A stretch of DNA of 64,000 nt from Dioscorea cayenensis subsp. rotundata (Eukaryota; Streptophyta; Magnoliopsida; Dioscoreales; Dioscoreaceae), in assembly GCF_009730915.1 (NCBI RefSeq), contig NC_052486.1, forward strand, positions 23,341,589 through 23,405,588, read 5' to 3'. The notes below the pieces were generated by a model. That model saw only the letters and a list, made by a program, of their open reading frames with translations, ran no database searches and was not told the DNA's origin. Made by a program: the position numbers and the translations under genes. Shown here piece by piece: positions 9,732-28,250 of this stretch; positions within the stretch are counted from its first letter, which is position 1, and each line of letters opens with the position of its first letter.

Positions 9732-11518
9732 TCATAAATCCGCTTCTTTATCAACAACATCCAAATTTTCAAAACTCGGATCTCTTCGTTTTGATTTCCG
9801 ATGTTTTCTTGGTGTGTACTTAATATTACCGGATTCCAAAAACCTCCGTTGCTCCGACGGAACAATGTCACAGTCCGGGAAGGCCACCGGATACCGGAGA
9901 ACATCATAACAATAAGAATAAGTCATATAATGTTCCCTAAACTTCCTCATAGCCTGACGCTTCTCAGGAGTCATGACAGCATAGTCAGCAACCAGCAAAC
10001 TCAGACTCAAGTTCAGCACAATGTTGTCCATCTTCATTATCATCATCCAAAGAATTGGCTGAGAATTGCTGGAGAATTGGCATTTGACAACCATGAAGGA
10101 TGAGTTCGGAGAATTCGGCGACAAAAGGTGAATACTTGTAGTTAACTTTGTATCGGCCTCCGGCCGTGGCCCAGGCCGAACCATCCCATATGGTTGCATA
10201 GAGTAACATCGGCTTTGATGGGTAGTCTCCTCCCATTGTCTCACTCGGTGTTACTTCTCTTATCGGCGTCTCATCAATATAGAAACTATATCACATGAAA
10301 CATATTTTTTTTGACGATAAAATGAGAAACCCAGGCTTATATATATATAATTAAAGTAAAATTTAGACTTACATAATGTTTTCAGGAGTCCAAAGAATGG
10401 AATACTGATGAGACTCAGAAGTTGGATCAAAAGGGAGAAGATATCTTTCCTCACGTCCTCTGCTTGTACTTCCATTGCCATAAACATTAGTTTGCACTTT
10501 CCATTCTTGCCCTCGGACATTCCCTAAAAACTCAAAATCTAGTTCATCATGTGTCTTCTCAAATGCATCCCCATTTGACATCTACATTATGCAAAATCAT
10601 CCCCAAAGAAATCAGAAGTTTAATATTTTTCATAATTTATAGTACCTAAATTCTTTTACATTACAATATCAGAATTAAATTAATTTATATATTTTGTAAA
10701 CCTCATCTGGTGAGGTAGTAGTCTGTTTTAGTTATTTTATTCTGTTTTTTTTTTTTTTCAGTATTTGTCCTGTTCTTTTATCTTTCAATAAAATTGTGAT
10801 TTATCCACAATTATTTAAGAAAATATAATTTATATATATATTAGTCCACAAGCTCTAAACTAATTCAGACTCAAATCTTTTCTGGTGAATATTTTAAATT
10901 CAGACTCATTTACTTAAGCAATTCAGACTGTGTATTTAGACTAGTCATCAAAATTTACTTAATAATAATTGATTAATTAATTTAGTCTCTAACTGTAATT
11001 TCTATTCAATTTTATTAAAAATAAAATACATATTAATTATAATTTCATATTTAGGAATTAAAAAAGTGCAAAAAGTAAATGAACAAAATAGGCATAATTA
11101 TGTAAAAAAATATTAAAAATAAAAACTTAACGGCGTTATCTCACGTAGAAGGCAACAACGACGCCTGCCGTGTAATCAAACGGCAGTTTAACGGAGGCGC
11201 TGAAGAGGCCGTATCGATACGAATCCGAAGATATAAATCCCGACCCTGCGAACCATCATCGCAAAACCCATGAGAAAATCCAATTCAATGGCTTCAATTG
11301 AGGATCACGGCCGGATCATCACCGGAGTAGCGATTCAGGACGAGGTTCACGCTCCGACCGTCCTCCGATCTCACCAAGTTCCCGTCCCCGAACAGCGGCG
11401 TGTATCCTTCATCAAACCCTATCGGCGTCACGTTGAAGAACCCCATCGCCGGCGCCGGAAATGATGAGATTACCATCATCGCCACCGCCATCGCTACGAG
11501 GTACGCTTGATTTCCCAT
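9732..11518 (-). CDS. XTH30-like: Xyloglucan endotransglucosylase/hydrolase, group III (XTH30-like), with apparent frameshift
   Basis: Secreted cell-wall enzyme of glycoside hydrolase family 16 that cuts and rejoins xyloglucan. Exons: 11323-11518, 11145-11245, 10373-10581, 9732-10285, about 352 residues. Exon 1 encodes a signal peptide (MGNQAYLVAMAVAMMVISS...) and FNVTPIGFDEGYTPLFGDGN. Exon 3 carries the catalytic motif HDELDFEFLG and the GREERY segment typical of group III. Exon 4 has FYIDETPIREV, AWATAGGRYKVNYKYSPF and a C-terminal region with MRKFREHYMTYSYCYD. In exon 4 the first frame stops at 9985-9987, while the conserved continuation (DYAVMTPEKRQAMRKF) lies in another frame. A one-base excess near 9985-9995 explains this. 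It is either a sequence error or a recent inactivating change that would remove the XET C-terminal domain. The rest looks fully conserved, which favours an error or a very young lesion. Confidence 0.88.
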
Positions 11519-13196
11519 TGTTGATGCTTTGATTTGGTTTTGGTTCTGGATTTGATTCGTCTTCGTCCCCTTTTAAAGCGGGGGAGGAGGAGAAGATGTA
11601 GGGTTTCTGGATTGCTTTTTCATGGCGTTCCGCATTCGCATGTGGATCTGAGATTACGAAATTGCCCGTGTTTGTATCATTAGGATTTTTTTGGGGGGGT
11701 TTTATGCAAAATAATTTTAATTTTTTTTTCTATTTTTTTTTTTTTTGGGAAATTAGGGTTCCTGATTTAGCGCCGGACCATCTCCTTTTTTAGATTGATT
11801 TATAATTTTTATTGTCTTTTTGTACCTGCTTTTTTTAAAGGAGTGAAATTACTTAACACTCCTTAGGTTTCAAAAATACCTCATGATATTTTTAGAATTT
11901 TTTTATTTTACTTATAGTAATTATTGGTGTTTTACTTCATTTAAAAAATATGTATAATTTTTATTTTTTTTTTATTTTTATTTTTTCTTTGACAAAGATG
12001 TCATTTAAAGGTAGCTGATGTTGAGAATATATGTTTAAAAAATTGAAAGAGTGGTTCTACAGACATCATTACCTGTGTTAGAGGTTGAGTGTTGAACTTC
12101 CTCTTGATGCAGAGACATTTCCAATAAATAATTTAGCTATATTTTAGATATGGCATTAAATTAAATTAAAAAAAACTACTGATATATAATTATTGGTTTT
12201 ATTATTATTATTATTATTTATTTTATAAATGGTAGTAGTGGATAAGGATGATTAAGATTGTTTTTTTACTAATGGATGATAAGATTTTGCATCAGATTAT
12301 CAAATATGATTTAATACTTTGTTTTTTCGGATAAAATAAATGGAATATGTTGTTGGAATGGCGGCTTTGAGCAGGACCAGACAACCGAAAAGTTATATGT
12401 GCTTGTTGGCCTTCATTATGACGTGGCAGGAGATTATTGGTGGGAGGGATGAGACAGCATGCATGCATGCAGACATCGTACCAACCACATGACAACATGG
12501 AAAGGTGACAAGAGATTCCATTCGCTCTCTTTTTCTATGTGTTATACTATAAAAATAATTTTTTGTGATTTTTATGCTCTGTTTAATTAGAAAAAAAACA
12601 AAGAGATAATTCAAGTGATTGAAAACAGTTTAGAATACTAAACACATTAAATCAAGTGGAGTGTTGAACAATTAGGAGACAGTAATTTGGTGGCTAGGCT
12701 CAATCAAGATTATGTGGACATGCATGGCTTCAAATGGATGAATAATACAAAGAGTGGATGATCCATGAGCCAACTAAAGTTGTATGAACTTTCCATAACT
12801 AACTTTTTGAAAAGAAGAAAGTTTCAGTAGCCTTAGAACATTATAATTGTTAGGTAGTTGAGAAGTCTATGTCTTATTTCCTTTCTCTGTTCTTTGTTTT
12901 TGTTGGACCATGAGCTTTTATAATAATTAGCTTTTCATAATGCATGATAATAAACCAAAGGAATTAAGATCCTAATTAGAGTCTGATTTGCATGGAAGGG
13001 TTACTGTATAATTATGTAAAAAGGACTATATTAAAAAAAATTGGCAAACTAAATACAAGCACTTCCTATGCATGAACATTGGGCCAAATAATTGGGCCTT
13101 AACATAGACTGAGTTGGCCCAACCCACTTAAAATTTTTTAGTATTTTTTAAATAGAGTTTTTGTTTTGTAGAATGGAATATATATATATATATATA

Positions 13197-13233
<37 letters not shown>
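11519..13233. other. XTH promoter and intergenic DNA
   Basis: Upstream of the XTH start the sequence turns from GC-rich to AT-rich. The short open frames here have no recognisable product. A CATGCATGCATGCAG block occurs near 12460. No gene is called. Confidence 0.5.
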
Positions 13234-13236
<3 letters not shown>

Positions 13237-13494
13237 CCATCATCTAGGGACGTCCCCTGGATTTCAAATCTAGGGACGTCCATAAGTAGCTCATCGGATA
13301 AAAATCGACTGACTCTTTATCATTATGAGCAGTAGAAACCGCGTTCTACAGGTGTTGTCATGATGATCGTGAAACGAGTAAAAAGTGTACAGATGTTTAT
13401 ATAATCAATCAACCATCGGATGATGATCCAACGGCTTAGATTTAAAAACATCCCTAGATTTGAAATCTAGGGACGTCCCTAGATGATGTTTTCC
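13234..13494. mobile_element. MITE-like element with long terminal inverted repeats in a (TA)n tract
   Basis: The left end (about 13234-13284) reads CATCATCTAGGGACGTCC, then GATTTCAAATCTAGGGACG. The right end (about 13446-13494) is its near-perfect inverse (CGTCCCTAGATGATG). The inverted repeats span roughly 45 bases around a core of about 160 bases, with no coding capacity. The element sits between TA repeats (13179-13233 and 13495-13509), which obscures any target duplication. A TA-targeting family such as Tc1/Mariner-type MITEs is possible. Confidence 0.8.
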
Positions 13495-13509
13495 CTATAT
13501 ATATATATT

Positions 13510-15794
13510 GTGGATGAATAAGACGTGATAGAAACTGTTTATCTATTCACCAAACACACATAAAACATTTTAATCCTCATAATATATATATTGTTTAATG
13601 AATTTTAGCTTAAGTTTGATAGTTGTACAATCTCACACTGCTAATGTATATATATATATACAAGCAAATAGCTTGTATATGTTAGTTACCTCTTCTTGCA
13701 CCTAACTCATGGTTTATTTTCTAATTCTTAACCTAACATTCACCAAACATGTAGGAAAAAAGAAAGAAGAGAAAACCAAAATAAATACAAAAGGACCATG
13801 TCAATGTCCCCTTTATACTTCACAAAACAATCATGCAGAGAAGTTTCTATCTTTCTAGAATATATACACAAGTTGGCGGTTGTTTCTTACTTGGCTCTTG
13901 ATGCTTTTGTCATGGACTAAGTGAGAGTTTGAACTTTGAACTTTGACTATTCTACTTAGATGATGTGGATCATTCATATAATTGGCCATGGAACAACACT
14001 TTAATAGATATATGAATGAATAATGTACAATGTGGAAAGAAGTGGCCATCCACCATAACACAATCTTAACATGTCTTTGTCCTTGATTAACATGTAAAGC
14101 TATTTGCTTTTGTTCTTTTGACCATTTCAGGCATAAAGGTTATTAGAAAACCATGGACCTTGGTCTTGATTCTTCAAATTAAATAAATTCTTTTTTCAAA
14201 TCTTGGTCTAATTCTTCGGCTTGTCGGTAAATATTACTGATTCTCATTGTTATTTTCAGTAGTTTTTTTCCTTTAAAGACTTGATCAAGTACGTGTTTTT
14301 AATTTTCAATTTAGGGAATCTAATGATAAAGTCATGGACTTTATTATTATTTTCAAATTATTTTTTAGTTGAATTTGATGATGACAAGGATTGTCTAGAC
14401 ATTTAATTCAATGTGTCTTCTAACTGTTTATAGTGTGGTCCATTATGTGTGACAGAAAGAAATTGATTCCTTTTTAACTTCCATCTCATCCAATTTTATT
14501 TGGACATTTGGATCTTCATTATGACATATTAATTATATAATTAGTGCTTATTATTCACAAAGGATGCTTAAAATATGAATTGATAATTGATTTTAATAAA
14601 CTATTCAAACATAATAGACTAAAAAAAATAAAGTAGCAGGATTCAAGGGATCATTTGATTCAAATGTTTATTCATAGCCAGCCTGGCCTTAAAGAAAAGC
14701 AGATATATTATTGCTTAATTATATAAATTATTTCTTTTCACAGATCATGGCTTCAAAGTGGAAGCCCTTGTTGCCTTTTCTATTACTTATATATTGATAT
14801 ATTTTTCTATATTCATTAGTTCTTATAGACTAGGTTAACTTAAGTCACACTTGTAGGTTATACAGAGAACTTATTTCACTATCTTGAAAGGGTCTTCTTA
14901 CTTAAACTAGTTCCATATTCATAGGAAAAGGAGAGTCAACTATGAATTAATCATTGGAGTTATGTAAGTCATAAATATTTAAGTTTAAGTCATATTGTGA
15001 CATGCATCAACATTGATTAGGTGGCTTTTATTTTTAATGACTCAAATTTATTAGATGACATTGTTCTATTCTTTTGATTTGTTGTATTTACAGCAAGTGT
15101 GCTGAATTGTAGCCTTTTTTTTTTAGTTAAATCTTGATATTAAAAATAAAAAATATGAGGAATATAATTATTTTATGGTAATGTTTTGGACCATAATAAT
15201 TGTTTGATGTATAAGTCCTAATCCACTCCTACCCAAACTTACTAACCAACTCTGACCTTAAAAAATTAATTAGATAATTATTAATTTCCATGCATGTGTC
15301 ATGTGTGAAAATTTTCATTCTATTCAAACTTATGCAAAGTCTTAAACAATGGATTAGTTTCATATCAAACTCTTGAAAACAAAAACTAATGGGAAAATTG
15401 AGAATACAAGAGCCCATAGATATGCTTATTCAGCTAGATTACCAAGCCAAAACAAACTCCAATTTAGATTGATTAAATGCTAATAAATCACACCCATTAA
15501 AAAAATTATAAAGCAGCTTCTAAAACTTTAAAATTTTCAATTAAACTCTGTATTATTTAGTGTTCGCCTTTTGCTTATTTGCTTTTGATTAAAGGTAGCA
15601 TTATTTGTAGAAATCCTAGTAAGGACAAGATTAACATTATCATTATTATTATTATCATAATAATGTTTTTTTTCCTTGAATTTCACTAAACTATATGATT
15701 AGAAGATTTTTTTAAAATTTAATTTTATAAAATGAAAGTTCACATTTATAATGATTGTTTATATAGTGAAAAAATTAATTAAATGTGCATAAAA
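13510..15794. other. Intergenic DNA, no gene seen
   Basis: AT-rich sequence with short open frames lacking codon structure or splice continuity. Nothing recognised apart from short (TA)n and TTA repeats. Confidence 0.55.
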
Positions 15795-16059
15795 TATCTC
15801 AGTAATTAAGGCAATTGACTTGTTGTAACAAAAAAAAAAAAGTGGTCAACCATTAAATAGCACCAAAGTGTAAAGGAGAGGTCATGAGTTTAAATCTCTC
15901 CCCGACAATACTATTTTTCATACTGTTCACATATTCACCTGAAATTTTTATATTATTTTTGTATTTTACATATACTGTACATCCGAACTCCAATTTTGTT
16001 CGGTATTATTTATATTTATAAAAAAGGCACTTATCAATTATCATTAAAAAAAAAAAAAA
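15795..16059 (+). mobile_element. SINE-like element, fuller copy
   Basis: The tRNA-like head has an A-box-like TATCTCAGTAATTAAGGC at about 15795 and a B-box-like GGTCATGAGTTTAAATCTC at 15880-15898, about 70-85 bases apart, suited to an internal pol III promoter. A non-coding body follows, then GGCACTTATCAATTATCATT and a poly(A) tail ending at 16059. It shares the body order and the tail block with the copy at 5367-5550. No clear target-site duplication was found by eye. Confidence 0.6.
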
Positions 16060-18080
16060 CATATAACATACTACAATAAATATTTGTGAATATATAATTC
16101 AAATAGAAAAAATTACATTTATAATAACTAAAGGGAATTAAAATATGTTTTTCCCATCCAAACTAATTAATGCCCATGTGTAAGTCAAACATGAAACACT
16201 GTAAAAACATTTTTTTTTTCTGTTTGTTTTTACAAAATATAAATGGAGGGTAAAAAAAAAAACATTTTATCCCAGAAGATTAAAAAATAAAACAAACACG
16301 TGAAAAGTAAAAACATGAGTTTCGGATCCATGGTTTAGATCCGATAAGCTCGCAGTCGCAGGTTATGAAAGAGACCCGGACTTGAAATCGCTGACTGGGA
16401 AAAGTAATTGTTCAAGCTCAACCTCTTCAATCCGCGGACGCTAAAGCGACCCCAAAATCAAGCACGTGCCCCTTGTTCCGGTAACTGCCTTCTTTTTTAT
16501 TTCACCTTTTTTATTATAATTTTTATTTCCCATTAATAAATTTTTATAACCCAAAAAAATCACTATATAATTTTAAATATATATATATAATATATTTAAA
16601 TAATTTTTTAACTTGTTGCGTTGTTCAACCTCTTAAAATTTGATAAGATTTTTATAAAATATTATTATATATTTTTTTATAAAATAAATATAAAAATAAT
16701 AAAAAAAAGTATTATCATAATTTACTATTTTATGTTCCGTACTTATGCAAATCAAACTCTAAATACAAAAAAAAAAAAAAACTTTATATTTGTCCCTTGA
16801 AAATCAAATATAGAACAACATAAGTACTTATATTGTACTTTAACTATTTATACTATATTGTATTGATTATGGTGTTCTTTTTAACGAATCAAACTGGTTT
16901 CTTGGATAAAATGTTCATTTCAAAAAGATCTATAATTGAAATCTACGTAACCGTAACGTGAAGGTATGATGTTGTTGAACTTATATGCTTCACATCCGTA
17001 CACATCCTTGGGTATGGGTATAGGGTACTTATCGCCCAGTGTCAAAAAATAAAATAAAATAAAATTGTTCTTGTAGTGTCGTGTTGGTAACTCGAATTAT
17101 ATCTTGACCGCGAGTGACCATAAAGTGGTAGGAAACCGGCAAATTGTTTCCAAACTAACGGCGTGAAGATCATCACCGCGCCGCGTAAAAGCCGGCCCAA
17201 ATCGCCAGCGCATCACGATCTGTCACTCGAGTAGCTCTTCAGACGATCCAACGGCCAGGAAACCATCGATCTCCACGTGTCTAGTTCCAATTCGTTCATC
17301 ATCTTCCAAACCTTGTCTCGTTCCGCCACGTGGCTTCTTAGTTGTAACCGCTTTCCCCGTGACGCGGGACCTTGAATTTCTCGCGATTAATTCGCACCCT
17401 TCGCACCGCCGTCCCCACACTTTCCTCCCCGTTTCCGTTCCTACTTTCATTTTACCAAAGTACCCTTATTTACTAAGCATTAAATAAAAAAATTAGGAAA
17501 ATAACAATAAAAATAAAAGGGTAAAATGGTAAATCAGCGAGAGAGAGAGCGGGAGAGATGGGTTGAACTGCCCATCAACTACCACTAATTCTTTCTATTT
17601 TTTATTTATTTATTTATATTGAATGTTTTTAATTAATTTATTTTTTTCAGTGTGTGATAAATAATAATTAAATATTAAATATTATTTATTATTTACTATT
17701 AATAAATACCCGCCCTTTTTCTCCTTTTTCCGTTTTCCAAGACTCTCCAACCTCCTTCCCGTTCTCCGTTCCCCGTTTCCTCACCCTTCGCCCCCTCTTG
17801 GTCGGAATCCCTCGCTTGGTCGCCGGAAAACCTCGCTCCGGCACGGTGGCCTTGACTTCCTTCCTTTCATTTGGTGGCTGTCACGGTTTCTTGAGGAGAA
17901 GGGCTTGGGATTGCTTGTTTTTGGCTTGATTCTTGCCGTCTGAGAGAGGATTTGGATCTTGGCTCGGTTCTTGGGTTTTTGGGTAATGTGATAGTGGTTC
18001 TCTGGGAAGGCGACGGGGATCGTGTGGATTTTGTTGTTTGGCGGACGGTGGAGGGGTCACGGATCTGGGATCGGTATGAG
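16060..18080. other. Intergenic DNA and promoter/leader of the JmjC gene
   Basis: 16060-17090 is AT-rich, with a small GC-richer island at 16320-16480 that has no supported frame. From about 17100 the sequence is a GC-richer promoter with CACGTG-type boxes (near 17274). A pyrimidine-rich leader lies at 17715-18080. Frames on the minus strand here (17223-17450, 17867-18121) are antisense to promoter or leader and have no recognisable motif. Confidence 0.45.
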
Positions 18081-23682
<5,602 letters not shown>

Positions 23683-26566
23683 CTTCTTATATTAATGGTT
23701 GAGCAGAGAACAAATTAGAGTCTCATACAATAGCTAACAGGAATTCTTCTCAACACTGGAGCATCCCTCTAACTACTTGATTAAAAACACAAGGCCTGAC
23801 TCCGTGTAATGACCGATTAACAGGGTAAGTTTTTTAGAACAGGTGATTCAAGTAATTCATTCTTTGTGCAGGCCTCAAATTGAGAGGCCGGCACGACTGA
23901 ATTCTTCTCGGTTTCAGCCGTGATTTCTCCTTCTTTTTTTCCCCTTTTTTTAGAGAAAAAAAGCAATGTAATTTTTCTCTTCCACATTTGTACATTTGTT
24001 GTCTGCTGTTTCATCAATTTCTTGTATGTCTGTTACATTCAGTTATACAAATTCTTTTTACACACTGACACATAATCTTGAAGTGAAACTCTGTTGCTAT
24101 TGTTTTTGTTTAATATGTTTCTCTTTAATATATATATGTACATATAAATGCTGATGGAATGAATGATAGTGAAGAGAATGAGAATGAATTAAAGTGGTGG
24201 TGGTGGTTGTCACCCCCACAAAACCAAAAATAAGGGTTCATAAGAAAAGTTGATGATATCTTGCAATCCATCTTCTTTGCTTTTCTTTTAAATTTATTCA
24301 TGCTTTCTTTTATAGATTTGTAGAATACTGGTCAGAGATAGCCTGTCATGTCCCCCCTAAGACAAAAATAAAAGGAGATTCAATCTGTCCTAAGCTTTGT
24401 GTTCTCCATTATAGCTTACAGCCTTTGTCAATCCAATTGCCCTTGCCTAACTCCAAAATATTCTCCACTTTTTTTTAAAAAAAAAAAAATAATAATCTAA
24501 TTATTATTATTATTATTATCTCAACATATATCAATATGTTATTATCTAAATATTTTTATATGGTCAATGCAAATTCTCTGGCCTAATAACTCCAAAATAT
24601 TCTCCACTTTTCTGTTTATAATTGTTTACAAGAAAATGATTTAAAAAAGGAAAAAGAATAAAAATGGTCAATAAATTTTCCCAATATATGTTTAGACTTA
24701 GCATTTGAAGTGATATGCATCTTTTTTACAATGATACCAGTTATCTATCAAGTGAATTATATATATTCTATGCTTGTTGCACCCTAAGAATCTCATGGTT
24801 TGACAGCCTCCATCAAAGTTTAGGCCTACCAAAAGAACCTTACAATGTTTTTAGTCATAAAACTGTTTTGATGTTTCTTTATCATCTTCTGTTCATCCAT
24901 CACCCTGTCAAACTTTAGGCTTACAACAATATATACCACAATTTATTTGGTGTTTTTTTATAACATTAAAAACTTGAGAATATGAATCCTTTTTTTATTT
25001 TAATTTTTTTAATTTCTTAGTAGTTTTCAAAGTGAGAAGGTGAAAGGGGGACATTGGCATTTAAGGTCACAGAGTTCAAGGTTGTAGATCTTCTTTGTTT
25101 TCAGCCTACAATCAATTTTTTATTATTACTCTTGTTCAATCAATGATTTTTTTTTTTATAGCAAAATAGAAAACTCATGTTAGAGACTTAAACAAATACT
25201 GTTAATATATCACACACTAGTCTACTGATTATGTGTGAGTGAAAGTTTAAATTTGCCTTTTTAATAGAACATAAATACCTTACATTACTGATTGCGACAT
25301 CAATAAACTAAAAGATCGTTGGCAAATCAATAATTTAATTTTTCAATAAATAAAACATAAATAACAATGAAATAATAGAAAATAATGTGAAATCTGATTT
25401 ATAGTCAATGACACATATCTTTATAAATAAAGGTGTAATATCCTTTAAATTTTTTAAAGAATAAAAAGAAATAAATCAGTTATATTGAACTGAAAATATA
25501 GGGGATTATAAAAGAAAAAATATATAATACATGGTATAAAATATAGATATAACCATATTTGATCAACTATGAGGTTTTATGTTGTCTCGTTGCTATATTA
25601 GCTTTGGTTTTCTTTCTTTTGCTTCACTAGAATTTGGTCTTGTGAAGTTCTATGATTGTAACTGTCTGTATTTTTATTTAACAAAGCTGTAATTTATACA
25701 TTTTAAAAAACACAAGAGATTTAGTGAATTTTCTACTATTTGTTTTTATGGATTTTATTATGAGATTATGGCTTATACATTCACTGTATTTAAAATTTGA
25801 AGTACATATATAGCACAGTTAATATAAGTCTGAAAAGAATAAATCTATATAGTGAAAATCAATATTAAGGTCAAACTCAAGCTCAAAAAAGTCAAAGTAA
25901 AAGTAGACAATGGTATCTTTTTAGCTTGATCTTAACAAAAGTTTAGTGTGAGAGATTCCTTTTGGGGCTCATCAAAGACATGGTCTAGGGAAACAAAAGC
26001 AACATTAAATGAGGCATCCAATTCTTTCTATGTTTCTCATATGCTTCAACCTCTACATGATTATTAATCTTTCATTATCTTAAACCCATAAAATCCCACA
26101 TCCCCATACATACATGATGCCAAGAGTTGACATTTTAAGCTCATCTCTTATTCTATTTTATCACTCATATTCATGTCCTCAAGCAAAGGACAAAAGTTCA
26201 CTAGTTCATCTCTAGTTTGTGTCTAGTGCCTTCACTCATTAAACAATTCAATCATGCAGAGCTTCCAATGTATTGCCATTAAATCTTGTTGTTTAATTAA
26301 TTAATTAATTTATATATGATGCTTATTTATTTATATGTATATTTTTTCTTGTTCTTTCTTTTAGGGATCCCCATGTTCATTAATTATTATCATATCTTTT
26401 ATTTATTTAATTTTAATCTTATAATTAATCAAGTCTATACTTCATTGAATACTTTCAAATTTCAATATACATATATGTTTTATGTAAAGGTGACAAGGAG
26501 AATATATAGAACCACAACATCTTCTCACAAACATTTAAATGAATATATATATATATATATATATAT
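23683..26566. other. 3' flank of the JmjC gene and intergenic DNA
   Basis: The JmjC 3' UTR probably extends to about 24050. The remainder is AT-rich without a supported gene. An OCCASIONAL repeat of CTCCAAAATATTCTCCACTTTT occurs at about 24453 and 24591. A (TA)n tract at 26541-26566 borders the LINE remnant. Confidence 0.5.
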
Positions 26567-28240
26567 GAATAAGGTGGATAAACCACAATTTATTAAAAAA
26601 AGAAAAAAAAGCAAAGTACAGAGTACAGAAAACAGAAGCGACATAAAAGAACAAACAAAGTAAAGAACTGTAATCCTCACTAGGGATGAGGAGAACAGTG
26701 AACAGAGAAAGCAAGATAAAAACAAAGACAAGATAAAATAACTGAAGCTGGCGAAGTCAACCGTCTGGAGACACAGGCCTGCTCAGAAAAGGAAGATACG
26801 GATCACTCCTGACTAGTGTTGGGCGCCATATTGCCGGTGTGGTCGGAAGATCTGGAGCTCAGGAAGCTTAAGGAACGCCTAATCTTTTGAATGTCCTCTG
26901 TGGCTTCCTGCTGGTGGGACTCCGAGTCTACTGAAATCCAAGTAAGAACCAGATTAGCTATTTTGTAGAGTATTGAGGAAGTAGAAACACAATCTTGGTT
27001 AAAGATACGATTGTTGCGTTCCAGCCAAATATTCCAGAGAATGGATCTGGAACAGAGGTCCCAGAGGTTTCTGAGTGAAGGGTTTAAAGAAGGTATCCAA
27101 ATGGTCCAGATATTTGAGACTGAGGAAGGTAAAGTTTCAGTATCAAATAAACACTTGAAAAAGTACCAAATGCGAGTACAAAAGTAGCAGTTTAAAAAAA
27201 GGTGGTCCACTGATTCTAAGTTATTGTGACAAAGTATACATGTGTCAGTGGCAAAAGAATTGCAACTTTTTTTGAATAAGTTCTTAAGAGTAAGAATTTT
27301 ATTATCCCAGGCAAACCAGCAGAATAAAGTGATTTTGCTAGGAGATTTGGTTTTCCAGAAATTGGGGTAGAGTTGAGAGCGGAGACCTCCATCGATTAAA
27401 AAGTTGTAGAAAGATTTGACGGAGTAATTTCCATTTTTTTCTAAAGACCAGGAGTATGAGTCTTCGATATCGTTTGAACAATCTGGTAAAGAATTTAATA
27501 AAAAGTCGAATTCTTCAGTTGTGGCTGTTCGAAATGGGTTACCCTGGGAGTTAAGTATGAGAAGAAATTGTTTTAAAGTAATCCAAGGAAAAGAACAGTC
27601 CAAAAATAGTGATGCCCAGCGGTTATTGGGAGATTGGCCCTCTAGCCATCTGTCGAACCAAAATAAAGTGTTTTCACCATTACCGACAGTCTTGGTTAAA
27701 CAGGCCCGGAAAGTGGGTAGAATTGTACTGATTCCCGCCCAGAAGAAAGATTTGTTTCTTGGGGGTTGAGAGTAAAGAATATCGGGGAAATCACTAATGA
27801 AGTAGTTGGCTTTGATAATCTTAGACCAACAAGAGTTTGGTGTGGTGATGAATTTCCACCACCATTTCCCAAGTAAAGCTTTGTTGAACTCTTGTAAATC
27901 AAGGATACCCCAGCCCCCCATGTTTCGAGGGCGACAGATCCTTTTCCATGCAATTAATCTAATCCCTTTCGGGCCAAGATCAGGCTATTTCCATAAGAAA
28001 TCTCTCTTGATTTTATCAATGTCATGGACGACCCAGGCTGGGAGTTTGAACACTGACATCCAGTAAACTGGAATAGAAGATAACACGGAATTAATGAGAG
28101 TTAGGCGCCCCCCCAAGGAGAGATAGATTGCTTTCCAGGGTGTGAGTCTAGCCCGAACAGAATCAATCAGCATAAACCAGTCAATTCTTCTGGGCCGTCT
28201 ACTTAAATGAATATCTTTGTAAAGATAAAGAGACATGTAT
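26567..28240 (-). mobile_element. 5'-truncated LINE (L1-type non-LTR retrotransposon) remnant
   Basis: One minus-strand frame from about 28240 to 26803 encodes the C-terminal part of a plant LINE reverse transcriptase. It starts with SRRPRRIDWFMLIDSVRARL and LGGRLTLINSVLSSIPVYW, then MGGWGILDLQEFNKALLGKW, and ends in a zf-RVT region with KSPSKITLFCWFAW and CILCHNNLESVDHLFLNC. A single TAG at 27985-27987 interrupts the otherwise open frame. The endonuclease and most of the reverse transcriptase are missing, as expected for 5' truncation during target-primed reverse transcription. The non-coding 3' part is 26567-26802. Both ends abut (TA)n tracts (26541-26566 and 28236-28250). The near-intact frame suggests a fairly young insertion. 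Confidence 0.9.
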
Positions 28241-28250
28241 ATATATATAT

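Noticed and set aside
16320-16480. GC-richer island resembling a gene remnant
   Set aside because: No frame longer than a few dozen codons and no splice-linked neighbour on either strand.
26525-26731. Minus-strand frame encoding a hydrophobic 68-residue peptide
   Set aside because: It lies in the LINE 3' non-coding part and the (TA)n tract, with low complexity and no motif.
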